Position numbers and translations under genes: made by a program | Shown: positions 52,723 to 61,969 of the stretch, one piece after another | Layout: every line of letters starts with the position of its first letter | Numbering within the stretch: position 1 is the first letter of the stretch | The notes under the pieces: generated by a model | Told to the model about the DNA's origin: nothing | Databases searched by the model: none | What the model saw: the letters and a program-made list of their open reading frames with translations, nothing else | Assembly (NCBI GenBank): GCA_947570695.1 | Contig: CANOVB010000002.1 | Span: forward strand, 1-64,000 | Direction of reading: 5' to 3' | Length of the DNA stretch: 64,000 bases | Source: an uncultured Clostridium sp. | GTDB taxonomy: Bacteria; Bacillota; Clostridia; TANB77; CAG-508

Positions 52723-53601
52723 CTATTCTATAGCAAGTTTAAATTCTGCATTCATTACTTCTCTTAGTTCTTCAATTTTTGCAATAAGATTTATTGTTTG
52801 ATTGTTTATTTCATTAACACTTTCTGTGTTATCTTTCTCAACATCTATTAATTCATCTTGCATTTTTTTAAATACTTCTTTTTCAATTTTAGAACTTCCA
52901 CCTAATCTACTAAATATTTTCTTTAAGAAACTTGTAATAAAGTTTCCTTTTTTATTTACAGCTAATGCTGTAGTTCTATATTTAGTAATTTTATTAAAAT
53001 CACCTTTAGTAGCTTGTGTACATTCTTCTAATTTTTTCTCACATTCTGCAATTATCTCATCGTATCCTGCATATTTATTTACAAGTGCACTTAATTTTTT
53101 AGAATAAGAATCAAGTGGATCTACTAATTCTTCTAACAATTTTGTATACCTATCAAATTCCTCATGATTTAATGTAGAATCTATAATTTTTTGAAATTCT
53201 TCTTTTTTATGCATATAATCTGAATATACTTTACTTTCTAAAAGTCTATCTTTATCTTCCACAATTTTTTTAAAGTTTGCAAGTGCAATTTTTTGATTTG
53301 CTTCAAGTTCTTGAATCTCAGTTTGTATATTAAAAAATTGTTCTTTTCTTATATCATAACTTTTTTGGAACTCTTCTTTATATTTATTTAAAATTTTCTC
53401 TTTTTCTTCTACACATTCTTCTAGTTTTTTTCCATAAAACTTTATTTGACTGTTAATATTTTCCTCTAATGAAATTATTTTTTCTTCAAAATAACTATTA
53501 ACTTCTTTATTAAATTTAGCAAATTGTACTTCTAACTTCTGCACTTCTACTTCACTTAAATTTTTAATTTCTTGCATTAACTGGCTACCTATATTTTTCA
53601 C
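52723..53601 (-). CDS. Coiled-coil protein
   Basis: 292 residues, almost entirely predicted alpha-helical coiled coil (LSEVEVQKLEVQFAKFNKEV, KKLEECVEEKEKILNKYKEE), with a weakly hydrophobic, basic patch at about 215-240 (FITSFLKKIFSRLGG) that could touch a membrane. GTG start after GGAGATAC. No signal peptide, no catalytic motif. Part of the operon of short and long helical proteins ending with the 520-residue gene. Confidence 0.7.
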   Translation of the reverse strand: MKNIGSQLMQEIKNLSEVEVQKLEVQFAKFNKEVNSYFEEKIISLEENINSQIKFYGKKLEECVEEKEKILNKYKEEFQKSYDIRKEQFFNIQTEIQELEANQKIALANFKKIVEDKDRLLESKVYSDYMHKKEEFQKIIDSTLNHEEFDRYTKLLEELVDPLDSYSKKLSALVNKYAGYDEIIAECEKKLEECTQATKGDFNKITKYRTTALAVNKKGNFITSFLKKIFSRLGGSSKIEKEVFKKMQDELIDVEKDNTESVNEINNQTINLIAKIEELREVMNAEFKLAIE

Positions 53602-53621
53602 TTTTTGTATCTCCTCATATT

Positions 53622-53804
53622 TTATAAATCATTTGTGTTCCATTCTGGTATAAAATTATATTTTTCATTATATGCCATAATTTTCTTATATAATAAAACT
53701 TCTCTTTCTTTTAACTCTTTATAAAGCTTTACTATTTTTTCATCTGATAGTTTACCATAATTAATGTCTTTTCCCATTATAGTAATTATTTTTTTGTCTT
53801 CCAT
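53622..53804 (-). CDS. Small hypothetical protein, first gene of the coiled-coil operon
   Basis: 60 residues: MEDKKIITIMGKDINYGKL then a Lys/Glu helix and EKYNFIPEWNTNDL. Start at 53804 follows AAGGAG; a longer frame would include the SD. Twenty bases separate it from the coiled-coil gene. Family not recognised. Confidence 0.6.
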   Translation of the reverse strand: MEDKKIITIMGKDINYGKLSDEKIVKLYKELKEREVLLYKKIMAYNEKYNFIPEWNTNDL

Positions 53805-53919
53805 AAAGGTTCTCCTTACAAACATAATCTCTTGATATTATTTTATCATTAACTTTATTTTTTTTAATAAAAGTAACATAAAATATATTTTAATTTAATA
53901 TTTGTAATATAATGTAAAA

Positions 53920-53957
53920 AAATATCTCTAAAGTAATTTTCTACTTCAAAGATATTT
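53920..53957 (-). terminator. Terminator of the amylase gene
   Basis: Stem AAATATCTTTGAAGTA / TACTTTAGAGATATTT followed by TTTT on the minus strand. Confidence 0.8.
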
Positions 53958-53973
53958 CTATTATTTTTTATAT

Positions 53974-55434
53974 TTAATTTACGCTTTGTCCTTGTTTTAT
54001 CCATACAGAAACACTTCCATCTTTACAATAGAATATTCCATTTCCATCATTATCTACATATACCGTTTCTGATAAATTTCCAGTACAGTCATAAAATACA
54101 GTATTAGCTAAATTTTTTCCAACATTCATTTGTACCCATCCACCTTTTTCATCAGACATAACAACTGCTAAACCTGAGTTTGGATGATCATAATCTCCAA
54201 GTCTTGTGAAACCAATTATATTTCTATCATTAAAATAGTCATATTGTTCTCCGTAAGCATAATATTTTCTTACTTTAAGTAAAATGTCTAACATGTTTTG
54301 CTTAGGTGATATTTCTTTTTCTGGAATTCCATAATAATCTCCATAAAATACTGTTGGAAATCCATTTTTCCTTAATAATATAAGTGAATAAGCAAGAGGT
54401 TTAAACCAGTCTAGTATCCATGACTCCAATGCTTGTCCTAATTGTGTATCATGATTATCTACAAAAGTTACTGCTTTTTCTGGATTTGATGCAACTATTG
54501 TTCCATCAAAAATTTGACTCATATTAAACTCTCCATTACTAATTGACGCTCTATAAAAATTATAATGCAATGGAACATCAAATAATGACATACAGCCGCC
54601 AGTTTTATTTATGTACTCATTTATTACATCTATGTTAGAACTCCAGTATTCTCCTACTGAAAAAAGCCTTCTTCCTGTATAGTTTCTTAATTCTTTTAAC
54701 CATTCTGGGAAAAATTCTCCCCTTATGTGTTTAACTGCATCTAATCTAAAACCATCTACATTTGTAGTATCTAAATACCACTTTCCCCATTTTTTTAATT
54801 CTGATACTACATCAAAATTATTTAAATCGATGTCTGCTCCCATTAAATAATCATAGTTTCCATTTTCTTTATCTACATTTTCATCCCAATGTTTACCATA
54901 GAATTTATAAATAGCTGTTGTTCCAGTATTTTCGTCCCAATCAATTCCATGAAAGTGTGTCCAATCCCATTTAAATTTAGAATACTTTTCTCCTCTTCCG
55001 GGGAAAGTATATCTTGTCCAAACTCTAATAGGCTTTGCCTCTGTTAAACTAATATTTCTATTTTGCGCATCATCTATAACTGCCAAAACATCTTCTGTCT
55101 CATCAGCACCCATTTTATGGTTTAGCACAATATCTGCTAAAACTTTTAAATTATTTTCACGTAATATTTTTATTGCATCAACATATTCATCTTTTGTTCC
55201 ATACTTTGTTGGAATAGAGCCTTTTTGATTAAACTCTCCTAAATCATATAAATCATATACTCCATAACCTACATCGTTTACTCCTCCTGCACCTTTATAA
55301 GCTGGTGGAAGCCACACATGAGTTATTCCTATATTTTCTAAATGTTTAGCATCTTTTGTAAGCTTATTCCAAAGTGTAGAATCACTAGGTAAATACCATT
55401 CAAAATATTGCATGATAGTATCATTAGCTGGCAA
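53974..55434 (-). CDS. amyS: Cytoplasmic-type alpha-amylase (GH13)
   Basis: 486 residues without signal peptide, hence intracellular glycogen/maltodextrin use. GH13 regions: I VLADIVLNHKMGADE; II VDGFRLDAVKHI (nucleophile Asp); III LFSVGEYWS (acid/base Glu); IV FVDNHDTQLG (stabilising Asp). The C-terminal beta domain ends ENDNGNGIFYCKDGSVSVWI-like (VDNDGNGIFYCKDGSVSVWI). Start is TTG at 55434, seven bases after TAGGAG; the GTG at 55443 lies inside that SD. A patatin gene precedes it by 32 bases. Confidence 0.94.
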   Translation of the reverse strand: MPANDTIMQYFEWYLPSDSTLWNKLTKDAKHLENIGITHVWLPPAYKGAGGVNDVGYGVYDLYDLGEFNQKGSIPTKYGTKDEYVDAIKILRENNLKVLADIVLNHKMGADETEDVLAVIDDAQNRNISLTEAKPIRVWTRYTFPGRGEKYSKFKWDWTHFHGIDWDENTGTTAIYKFYGKHWDENVDKENGNYDYLMGADIDLNNFDVVSELKKWGKWYLDTTNVDGFRLDAVKHIRGEFFPEWLKELRNYTGRRLFSVGEYWSSNIDVINEYINKTGGCMSLFDVPLHYNFYRASISNGEFNMSQIFDGTIVASNPEKAVTFVDNHDTQLGQALESWILDWFKPLAYSLILLRKNGFPTVFYGDYYGIPEKEISPKQNMLDILLKVRKYYAYGEQYDYFNDRNIIGFTRLGDYDHPNSGLAVVMSDEKGGWVQMNVGKNLANTVFYDCTGNLSETVYVDNDGNGIFYCKDGSVSVWIKQGQSVN

Positions 55435-55466
55435 ATCTATCACTCCTAATCTTTAATTTTTAAAAT

Positions 55467-56324
55467 TTAAATATTTTTTAATTTTAATATTGCTTCTTTA
55501 TTACTCATAATTGTATTATACCCTGTTTGAACTAATTTATCTGCATTATCTATTTCTAAAAGGCTAGCTCCTCTAGCATCAATTTCTATTGCTAGATCAG
55601 CCTCACTTTGTGCTTTTCTAACATCTTTTAAAGAAAATATATCTACTGTTCTAAGTAATATCGCAAGTATATCTTCTTTTGGCTCATAATCATCTATTCT
55701 AAAACTTAAAGCTAAAGTTTTATCTGCTCCCATATCTTTTAATATTTTTACTGGCAAATTATCTTTTGTTCCACCATCTATAAAATTATATTTTCCATAC
55801 TGACATGGAGTATAAACTCCAGGAAATGACATACTTGCTCTTGTAGCTAGCGCTATTGGAGCATCATATATATAATCAATATCATCACTTTTTAAATCAA
55901 ATTTTTTAGATAAGAATATACATTCTTTTGTTGAAATAGTATCAACTGTTGCTATTGCATAAGGAATCTGAATTTCGTTCATATTTGTTATATTACTACT
56001 TTTTGATACTGATTTTACTAAATTCTCTATATTTTCTCCAGGAACCAGACCTTCAATTTTTGCTACTCCTGATGTTAAATATGAAAATCCTGCCTTTAAT
56101 ATTGGTTTCTTCTCTATTTTAGTAAGAACTTTATAAAATTCCATTGTCTTTTCTTTTATTTCTTCTGTTGAAAATCCCATAGCATAAAAAGTTGCAAATA
56201 TACTTCCTGAACTTGTTCCCGATAAATAATCTATAGTAATTCCCAATTCTTCTAAAGCTTTTAATGCTCCTATATGGGCTAATCCCTTTAGCCCACCTCC
56301 TGCTAATGCAACTCCCAAACTCAT
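55467..56324 (-). CDS. Patatin-like phospholipase
   Basis: 285 residues. Catalytic Ser-Asp dyad: oxyanion loop LAGGGLKGLAHIGALKAL, nucleophile in GTSSGSIFA, and Asp in IDGGTKDNLPV. Bacterial patatins hydrolyse membrane phospholipids or lipids. The ATG directly follows the mscS stop (56325), so it is in the same transcript as a mechanosensitive channel. Confidence 0.92.
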   Translation of the reverse strand: MSLGVALAGGGLKGLAHIGALKALEELGITIDYLSGTSSGSIFATFYAMGFSTEEIKEKTMEFYKVLTKIEKKPILKAGFSYLTSGVAKIEGLVPGENIENLVKSVSKSSNITNMNEIQIPYAIATVDTISTKECIFLSKKFDLKSDDIDYIYDAPIALATRASMSFPGVYTPCQYGKYNFIDGGTKDNLPVKILKDMGADKTLALSFRIDDYEPKEDILAILLRTVDIFSLKDVRKAQSEADLAIEIDARGASLLEIDNADKLVQTGYNTIMSNKEAILKLKNI

Positions 56325-57407
56325 TTATTCTGTTTCCTCTTCCTTTTCATTTTTTACATATACTGTTTGTGTAGGATATGCTAAATCTATATTTTCTTTC
56401 TCAACTAAAAACAATATACTGCATAATATGTCTTGTTTTGCTTTAATATATTTTCTAAATTCTGCTTGTTTTACATAACAAAATATTTTTATATCACTAC
56501 TAGAATGAGATATTGCATCTAAGTTAACTTCTACTGTCTCTTTTATTACTTCTGGATTATTTTGTAATACTAATTTTATTTCTTTTCCTACTTTTCTTAC
56601 TTTTTCAGAAGTTGTATCTAAACTTAAATTTAATACACATTCAAATCTTCTACTAGTTAATCTACTCCAATTTATAACAGATGTTGAAGTTATTGTAGAA
56701 TTTGGAATAGTTATAACTGTATTATTTAGAGCTTTTATACGTGTACTTCTAAATGTTATATCTATTACAGAACCTTCATACTCTCCAACCTCAATCCAAT
56801 CACCTATAGTAAATGGTTTATCTGTTAAAATCGCTGCTCCACTTAGCATACTTTTTATCATATCTTGAGCAGCAAGTGCTAAGGCAGCACTTCCTATACC
56901 AAGTCCTGCTGCTAATCCGCTAAATTTACTAAGATCAAATCCAATTTCTACAAATGCAATTATTAAGAAAATAATCCACAAAACTGCTCTTATTATTTTA
57001 CACATAAACTTATTAATTGGCGCATTATCTGGTCTTAATAAAACTCTTTTTAAAATTGTAGAGTTTTCTGTTACTAAAGCAGATATAGCTTTAAAAATAA
57101 AATATGTTACAATTACTGAAAAAATTTGATTTGTTATACTTAAAAATTGTTTACTTGGTCTTAAAATATAAATCATCAAATAAGTTCCAAGTAAAAAGAA
57201 AGCTAAATTTAATGGACGATACATACTACTTTCTTTAGGATTCTTCTTGCTTTTAATTATTTTATAATATATTTTTATAATGATTTTTGCAAAAATAGGT
57301 TTAAATATTATAAAAAACACAAAAACACCTAAAGCTATTTGTATATCAAAAAGTTTAAGTAAATTTTCTAAATCTACTGATGTTAAACTTGCTTTTAGAT
57401 CATCCAT
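56325..57407 (-). CDS. mscS: Small-conductance mechanosensitive channel (MscS family)
   Basis: 360 residues with several N-terminal helices, then the pore helix of the family (FSGLAAGLGIGSAALALAAQDM) and the beta-domain (PFTIGDWIEVGEYEGSVIDITF, RSTRIKALNNTVITIPNS). It would open under osmotic down-shock. SD AAGGAGG. It heads the mscS-patatin-amylase unit. Confidence 0.93.
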   Translation of the reverse strand: MDDLKASLTSVDLENLLKLFDIQIALGVFVFFIIFKPIFAKIIIKIYYKIIKSKKNPKESSMYRPLNLAFFLLGTYLMIYILRPSKQFLSITNQIFSVIVTYFIFKAISALVTENSTILKRVLLRPDNAPINKFMCKIIRAVLWIIFLIIAFVEIGFDLSKFSGLAAGLGIGSAALALAAQDMIKSMLSGAAILTDKPFTIGDWIEVGEYEGSVIDITFRSTRIKALNNTVITIPNSTITSTSVINWSRLTSRRFECVLNLSLDTTSEKVRKVGKEIKLVLQNNPEVIKETVEVNLDAISHSSSDIKIFCYVKQAEFRKYIKAKQDILCSILFLVEKENIDLAYPTQTVYVKNEKEEETE

Positions 57408-57494
57408 TTTTTACCTCCTTTTCCAATTTTTCTCTTACAATAATTATAGTAATTATATATTAAAAAAATTAAAATGTATACACTTTTTTAAAAA

Positions 57495-57562
57495 ACTGTG
57501 TAAAGTCGTCAAAGGCTTTATATAGCTTAAAGTTAAAAGTACCTTTCTATTAAATAAAAAAG
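57495..57562 (+). repeat. Degenerate copy of the dispersed repeat
   Basis: GGCTTTATATAGCTTAAAGTTAA..ACCTTTCTATTAAATAAAAAAG matches the right end of the family; it occupies part of the 265-bp gap next to the 3' end of the 167-residue gene. Confidence 0.4.
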
Positions 57563-57620
57563 CAAAAACAACATTTTCTAATAAGATTTTGTCAAAAAAT
57601 ATTTTTTTATAAAAGATAAA

Positions 57621-57651
57621 AAATTAAGTGGCTAGCATTACCACTTAATTT
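57621..57651 (-). terminator. Terminator of the Spo0E-linked operon
   Basis: Perfect 11-bp stem AAATTAAGTGG / CCACTTAATTT with a U run on the minus strand. Confidence 0.8.
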
Positions 57652-57672
57652 TTTAAGAACTCTAAAAATAAT

Positions 57673-58176
57673 CTATATATTTTTTCTTATATAGCTAATT
57701 ATTTCTTCAGCTTGATTTTTAAAGCTGGAGATAAAATTTTCAAAAATGTCTACTCTTATATTACTTTTTGACTTGTTTTCTAAAATTTTTCTTAAAATTT
57801 CAAATACGTCTATTATATAATGTCTAAATTCATATCCTTCATCTATACTTTTGAAACCAATAGACTCAATGATTTCAAATGATTTATCAAAAGCATCTAA
57901 AATGTCATTTATAAGATCATTACTAATTTGTAAATTATTTACCTTATAATAATTCCTTATTTCATTTTTATATTCTGTATAAATCTGATTAAATTCTTCT
58001 GCTTTTTTTCTATTTTCTAAATCAATTTTTATATTATGTAAGTAAAATGCTTTTATGTATACATAAGTTAATGATTTATCAATACTTTGATTATTATTAA
58101 ATTTATCTATAACATCATATATGGTATTTTCGCTTAAATTAAATATATCACCCGAAATTTTTTTAATATCGCTCAT
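57673..58176 (-). CDS. Hypothetical helical protein linked to a Spo0E-like gene
   Basis: 167 residues, predicted all-helical, with KISGDIFNLSENTIYDVIDKFNN and LQISNDLINDILDAFDKSFEII helices; no metal or catalytic motif recognised. It starts nine bases after the Spo0E-like gene with GAGGT upstream, so the two are co-expressed. A sporulation or phosphorelay link is only an inference from that neighbour. Confidence 0.6.
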   Translation of the reverse strand: MSDIKKISGDIFNLSENTIYDVIDKFNNNQSIDKSLTYVYIKAFYLHNIKIDLENRKKAEEFNQIYTEYKNEIRNYYKVNNLQISNDLINDILDAFDKSFEIIESIGFKSIDEGYEFRHYIIDVFEILRKILENKSKSNIRVDIFENFISSFKNQAEEIISYIRKNI

Positions 58177-58185
58177 TTAATACCT

Positions 58186-58338
58186 CTATTTATTGCTAGC
58201 CCCAGCTATAGATTGATAATATTGTGCAATAAGTTCATCTAATTCAACACTTACTTTATATATTACAGAGTAATCTTCGCCATTTGAAATACATTTATTT
58301 AACTTGTCCCTTAATTTACAAATTTTTTCATCTAACAT
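58186..58338 (-). CDS. Spo0E-like aspartyl-phosphate phosphatase
   Basis: 50 residues, too short for most gene callers. LRDKLNKCISNGEDYSVIYK followed by VSVELDELIAQYY matches the Spo0E family's two-helix hairpin and its SxELDxLI motif (family: SQELD). Such proteins dephosphorylate Spo0A and so delay sporulation. SD GGAGAGTGG before the ATG. Supports a spore-forming or Spo0A-carrying host. Confidence 0.8.
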   Translation of the reverse strand: MLDEKICKLRDKLNKCISNGEDYSVIYKVSVELDELIAQYYQSIAGASNK

Positions 58339-58418
58339 AATACCACTCTCCTTTTCCTATTTTTTATCTTTTGTATATTTTAAAAATACCATATTGTTAC
58401 AGCAAAGTCAACGAAATA

Positions 58419-59207
58419 TCAAGATTTTCCATGTTTTTCGTACGACCAAATTCGACATATCGAAAATAAAAATATAATAATAGACAATATTTGCGAAATT
58501 CTTACATTAAAAAGCATTAAGCTATCTGTTCTTAAACCTTCTAAAACTGTTCTTACTCCTGAATAAAATAAACAATAATATAATAAAATTTGTCCTTTAT
58601 ATTTTCTCTTTTTTTGTAGATTTTTTAACAAGCAAAATATAATAAAAGTTGCTATTGATTCATATAAAAATACTGGATGCACTTCCATATATCCTTTTTC
58701 GACAGTTTGTATTCCCATTCTAAAAAAATTATTTGTTTCTATGCCAAAAGCCTCTATATTAAAGAAATTTCCCCATCTTCCAATAGACTGTGCAATAGCT
58801 ATATAAGGTACAATAAAATCTAAAAACTGTAGTATATCTATATTTTTTCTTTTACAATTTATAATTATTGCTATTCCTCCTAAAATTAGTCCACCATATA
58901 TTGCAAGTCCACCATCTCTAAAATTTAAAATTTCCCAAATATTTTTTAAATAATAATTTAAATTAAATAAAATATAATATAATCTTGCTCCAATAACTCC
59001 AAAAATTAATCCAATTATACAATTTTCTAAAACCTCATCATATTTAATATCAAATTTTTCTTTACTTATTTTGCAAAGAAATAACGCAACTAATATTCCT
59101 ATAACTATACAAATTGCATAATTATATATTTCTATTCCTAAAATAACTCCACTTGTTCTTGGAATATTTAATTCTAAATTAATTCCTGGAAATTTTACAT
59201 TGTTCAT
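58419..59207 (-). CDS. lgt: Prolipoprotein diacylglyceryl transferase
   Basis: 262 residues with about seven membrane helices. Signature IGRWGNFFNIEAFG (Lgt motif with the phosphatidylglycerol-binding Arg), HPVFLYESI and the C-terminal GVRTVLEGLRTDSLML. It transfers diacylglycerol to the lipobox Cys of prolipoproteins. Downstream of an M16 peptidase pair; the pairing lgt with M16 genes is common in Clostridia. Confidence 0.95.
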   Translation of the reverse strand: MNNVKFPGINLELNIPRTSGVILGIEIYNYAICIVIGILVALFLCKISKEKFDIKYDEVLENCIIGLIFGVIGARLYYILFNLNYYLKNIWEILNFRDGGLAIYGGLILGGIAIIINCKRKNIDILQFLDFIVPYIAIAQSIGRWGNFFNIEAFGIETNNFFRMGIQTVEKGYMEVHPVFLYESIATFIIFCLLKNLQKKRKYKGQILLYYCLFYSGVRTVLEGLRTDSLMLFNVRISQILSIIIFLFSICRIWSYEKHGKS

Positions 59208-59219
59208 AAATTATCCCTT

Positions 59220-60494
59220 TTAGTCTTCTATTGGATTTACTATTGATACTACTTTTCTATTTTCTAAAAATATATTTTTTAATACTCTTTCTGCTAACTC
59301 TTTATTTACAGTGCTAAAGTCTTCGAAGTAATCAAAAGAATTTATATTTTTAAAATAATCTGCAACTAAAATTGTAGAAATTGTTGATATTTCATTATAG
59401 TCTTTTACAAATTCTCCATAAACTTTCTTTTTTGACCCTTCAAAATCTTTTTCATTTATACCATTACGTTTTACTTCTTCTATTCTTTCTTCTATTGCTT
59501 TTACCATATCATCTACATAATCTGATTGTACTTGAATTAAAACATGTGCATAAGTTTTGGAAAATTCATAATTAATTACAGGCTCTGAAATTATTTTTCC
59601 AGCTTCATATAATTTTTCAAAAAATTTTGAAGTTTTTCCAAATAATAAATTACCTAATATTTCAATAGCAATATGTTCTCTTATTTTATTTTCTTTAATA
59701 TCATTTACTTTATATCCAATAAGAATACAAGGCATACTTATATCCATTTCTTTTTTTATATATCCTTGAACAATATCTTCTTGTTCTTTACTATAAACTC
59801 TTTTTATATCATTCTTATTAGGATTTAAAGTTATTTTAGATTTTATTTTTTCTAAGATTCTTTCAGGTTCAAAATCACCGGCTAAAACCATTACCATATT
59901 TTCTGGTCTGTAAAAAGAATCATAAATTTTATATAGTTTTTCTTTATTAATCTCTGCTATTGTTTGTTTTGTTCCTGCAACATCAATATTTATTTCATTA
60001 TCCTTATACATACATTTTAGTGCATTTATATATAAACTCCAAGAAGGATCATCATCATACATCATTATTTCTTGCTCAATAATCCCACGTTCTTTATCAA
60101 CATTTTCATCTGTAAAATAAGGGTTTTGCACATAATTCATGAATTCGTCTAAAGCGTTATCAAAATTATCTGTGCACTCAAATAAAAAAGCCGTATGATC
60201 ATTTGTTGTATATGCATTTGCATCTACTCCCATTGAAGTAAGGACATCTAAACTATTTTTCCCATTTTTTTGCTCAAATAGCTTATGTTCTAAGTAATGT
60301 GCAATTCCATCAGGAAGTACTGTTAATTCGCTTTCTTCTGAAACATAAAACTTATTATCAATAGAACCAAAATTTGCACTCCAAATAACATATTTTTTTC
60401 TAGTTTTTTTAGGTAAAACCATTATTGTTAAGCCATTACTTAATTTTTCTATATATAATTTCTCTTTAATTTTACTATTTTCTATTATCTGCAA
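59220..60494 (-). CDS. M16 metallopeptidase, active subunit (YmfH-like)
   Basis: 424 residues. The inverted zinc motif is intact: IAHYLEHKLFEQKNG (HxxEH), with the distal Glu of the M16 pair in the RGIIEQEIMMYDDDP region. GDFEPERILEKIKS and the C-terminal M16 domain follow. TTG start after AGGAG. With its paralogue upstream it forms the two-subunit arrangement seen in B. subtilis YmfF/YmfH. Substrate unknown. Confidence 0.92.
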   Translation of the reverse strand: MQIIENSKIKEKLYIEKLSNGLTIMVLPKKTRKKYVIWSANFGSIDNKFYVSEESELTVLPDGIAHYLEHKLFEQKNGKNSLDVLTSMGVDANAYTTNDHTAFLFECTDNFDNALDEFMNYVQNPYFTDENVDKERGIIEQEIMMYDDDPSWSLYINALKCMYKDNEINIDVAGTKQTIAEINKEKLYKIYDSFYRPENMVMVLAGDFEPERILEKIKSKITLNPNKNDIKRVYSKEQEDIVQGYIKKEMDISMPCILIGYKVNDIKENKIREHIAIEILGNLLFGKTSKFFEKLYEAGKIISEPVINYEFSKTYAHVLIQVQSDYVDDMVKAIEERIEEVKRNGINEKDFEGSKKKVYGEFVKDYNEISTISTILVADYFKNINSFDYFEDFSTVNKELAERVLKNIFLENRKVVSIVNPIED

Positions 60495-60559
60495 TTTATT
60501 CTCCTCTCAAATTATGTTTTACACTGCTATTTTATTTCTAGCCAAATATTTTTTATACT

Positions 60560-61837
60560 TTAATTTCTTAAAAAATACATTGTATTTATGTTAATCATGT
60601 TAGCTAGGTTTAGTATATCTTCTCTTGAAACGGATTCAATCTTTTTAATATACTCTTCTAAAGTAATATTTGTTTTTGCTATTTCTTGACCAATATAAAA
60701 TATAACTTCTGTATCTTGTTCTTCCTCAACATTCCTAATTCCAGAAATTAAATATACTTTTGCATTATTAATATCTTCTTCAGTAAAATCTCCATTTTTA
60801 ATATTTTCTAATTGAAGCTTTATAATTTCTACAGCTTTTTCAAAGTTCTCAATTTGTATTCCACATCTTATAAAAATGTTTAATTTCTGTTTTACAAAAA
60901 TGCTTTTTGCTGAATATGCAAGCCCAGCTTTTTCTCTAACATTTTGGAACATCTTTGAATTTGCTCCATCTCCCAAAATTGCATTATAAACAAGAGATAC
61001 TGCTTGCAAATTTTCCATACTTCCAACAATATCTAATCCTAAAACTAGTTTTCCTTGTGTAACATTCATATTTTCTTGAACTTCATTTACATTTTTTACA
61101 ATCTGCTTATTCTCTGTATATTCATTATTCAAAGTATAATTTTCAATTCTTGGTTTTAATTTTTTTATATTATCATTTTGAACTAATAGTTCTTTTGTTT
61201 CTTCTTCATTAATATTTCCAGAAATAAAAATATCAATTTTACAATTATCTATTAACCAGTCATAGTATTTTGATATATCTTCTGTAGTTATTTTATCTAC
61301 ATCTTCTAAATATCCATATTTATATAGTCCAAATCCATTTTCTCCATACATTGAAGAAATACATTGGTCAAAAGCATAAGAATCTTTATCATCAATTTTA
61401 CTTTCAATAACTTTTTTTAGATTTTCCTTTTCCAATTCTAAAAAATCTTTTTTTAATTCTCCATTTTCTTTTACAGGATCAAATACTAAATCCAAAAGAT
61501 TTTCCATATTCATCTTTAAAATATTTTCATTATTAAGTGCATACTCATTACTAATTGTTTCAATATAAAATTTTAGTACTATATTGTCACCCATTTTATC
61601 AACACCACAGTCAAAAGAAGCTCCATACATGTTTTCTAATTCTTGACTTATTAAATATTGATTTGGGAGTTTACTAGTTCCTCTTTTTAACATAAATGGT
61701 ATTAATGCATTTTTTGTTACGGTATCTCTTTTCAAAGTTGTAGTTAATATTACACATACAAGATCTGTTTTATATAAATTAGTTTTTATAAAATGTGCTT
61801 TTATACCTTGCTTTAATTCTAAACTTGTTTTACTCAT
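60560..61837 (-). CDS. M16-like peptidase subunit, zinc motif absent (YmfF-like)
   Basis: 425 residues. Overall M16 fold (LKQGIKAHFIKTNLYKTDLV, MYGASFDCGVDKMGDNIVL, LGDGANSKMFQNVREKAGLAYS) but the HxxEH motif is missing, leaving KNALIPFMLKRGTS at that place. It matches YmfF-type inactive partners that complement the active subunit encoded 65 bases downstream. SD AAGGAGAG. An M16 pair of this kind is typical next to lgt. Confidence 0.92.
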   Translation of the reverse strand: MSKTSLELKQGIKAHFIKTNLYKTDLVCVILTTTLKRDTVTKNALIPFMLKRGTSKLPNQYLISQELENMYGASFDCGVDKMGDNIVLKFYIETISNEYALNNENILKMNMENLLDLVFDPVKENGELKKDFLELEKENLKKVIESKIDDKDSYAFDQCISSMYGENGFGLYKYGYLEDVDKITTEDISKYYDWLIDNCKIDIFISGNINEEETKELLVQNDNIKKLKPRIENYTLNNEYTENKQIVKNVNEVQENMNVTQGKLVLGLDIVGSMENLQAVSLVYNAILGDGANSKMFQNVREKAGLAYSAKSIFVKQKLNIFIRCGIQIENFEKAVEIIKLQLENIKNGDFTEEDINNAKVYLISGIRNVEEEQDTEVIFYIGQEIAKTNITLEEYIKKIESVSREDILNLANMININTMYFLRN

Positions 61838-61916
61838 TAATCTCTCCTTAAAAATAGTATTCTTTTATTTTTAATATTTATTCACAATTTATTCTAACTA
61901 TATTTTCGATTTTATA

Positions 61917-61962
61917 TCAAAAAGAGTGTCAAACTAAATTCGTTTTTCACTCTGTTATAAAA
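61917..61962 (-). terminator. Terminator of the HD-hydrolase gene
   Basis: Stem AGAGTG / CACTCT with an inner AAACGAATT / AGTTTG-like pairing, ending in TTTTT on the minus strand. Confidence 0.6.
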
Positions 61963-61969
61963 CTTTAAA

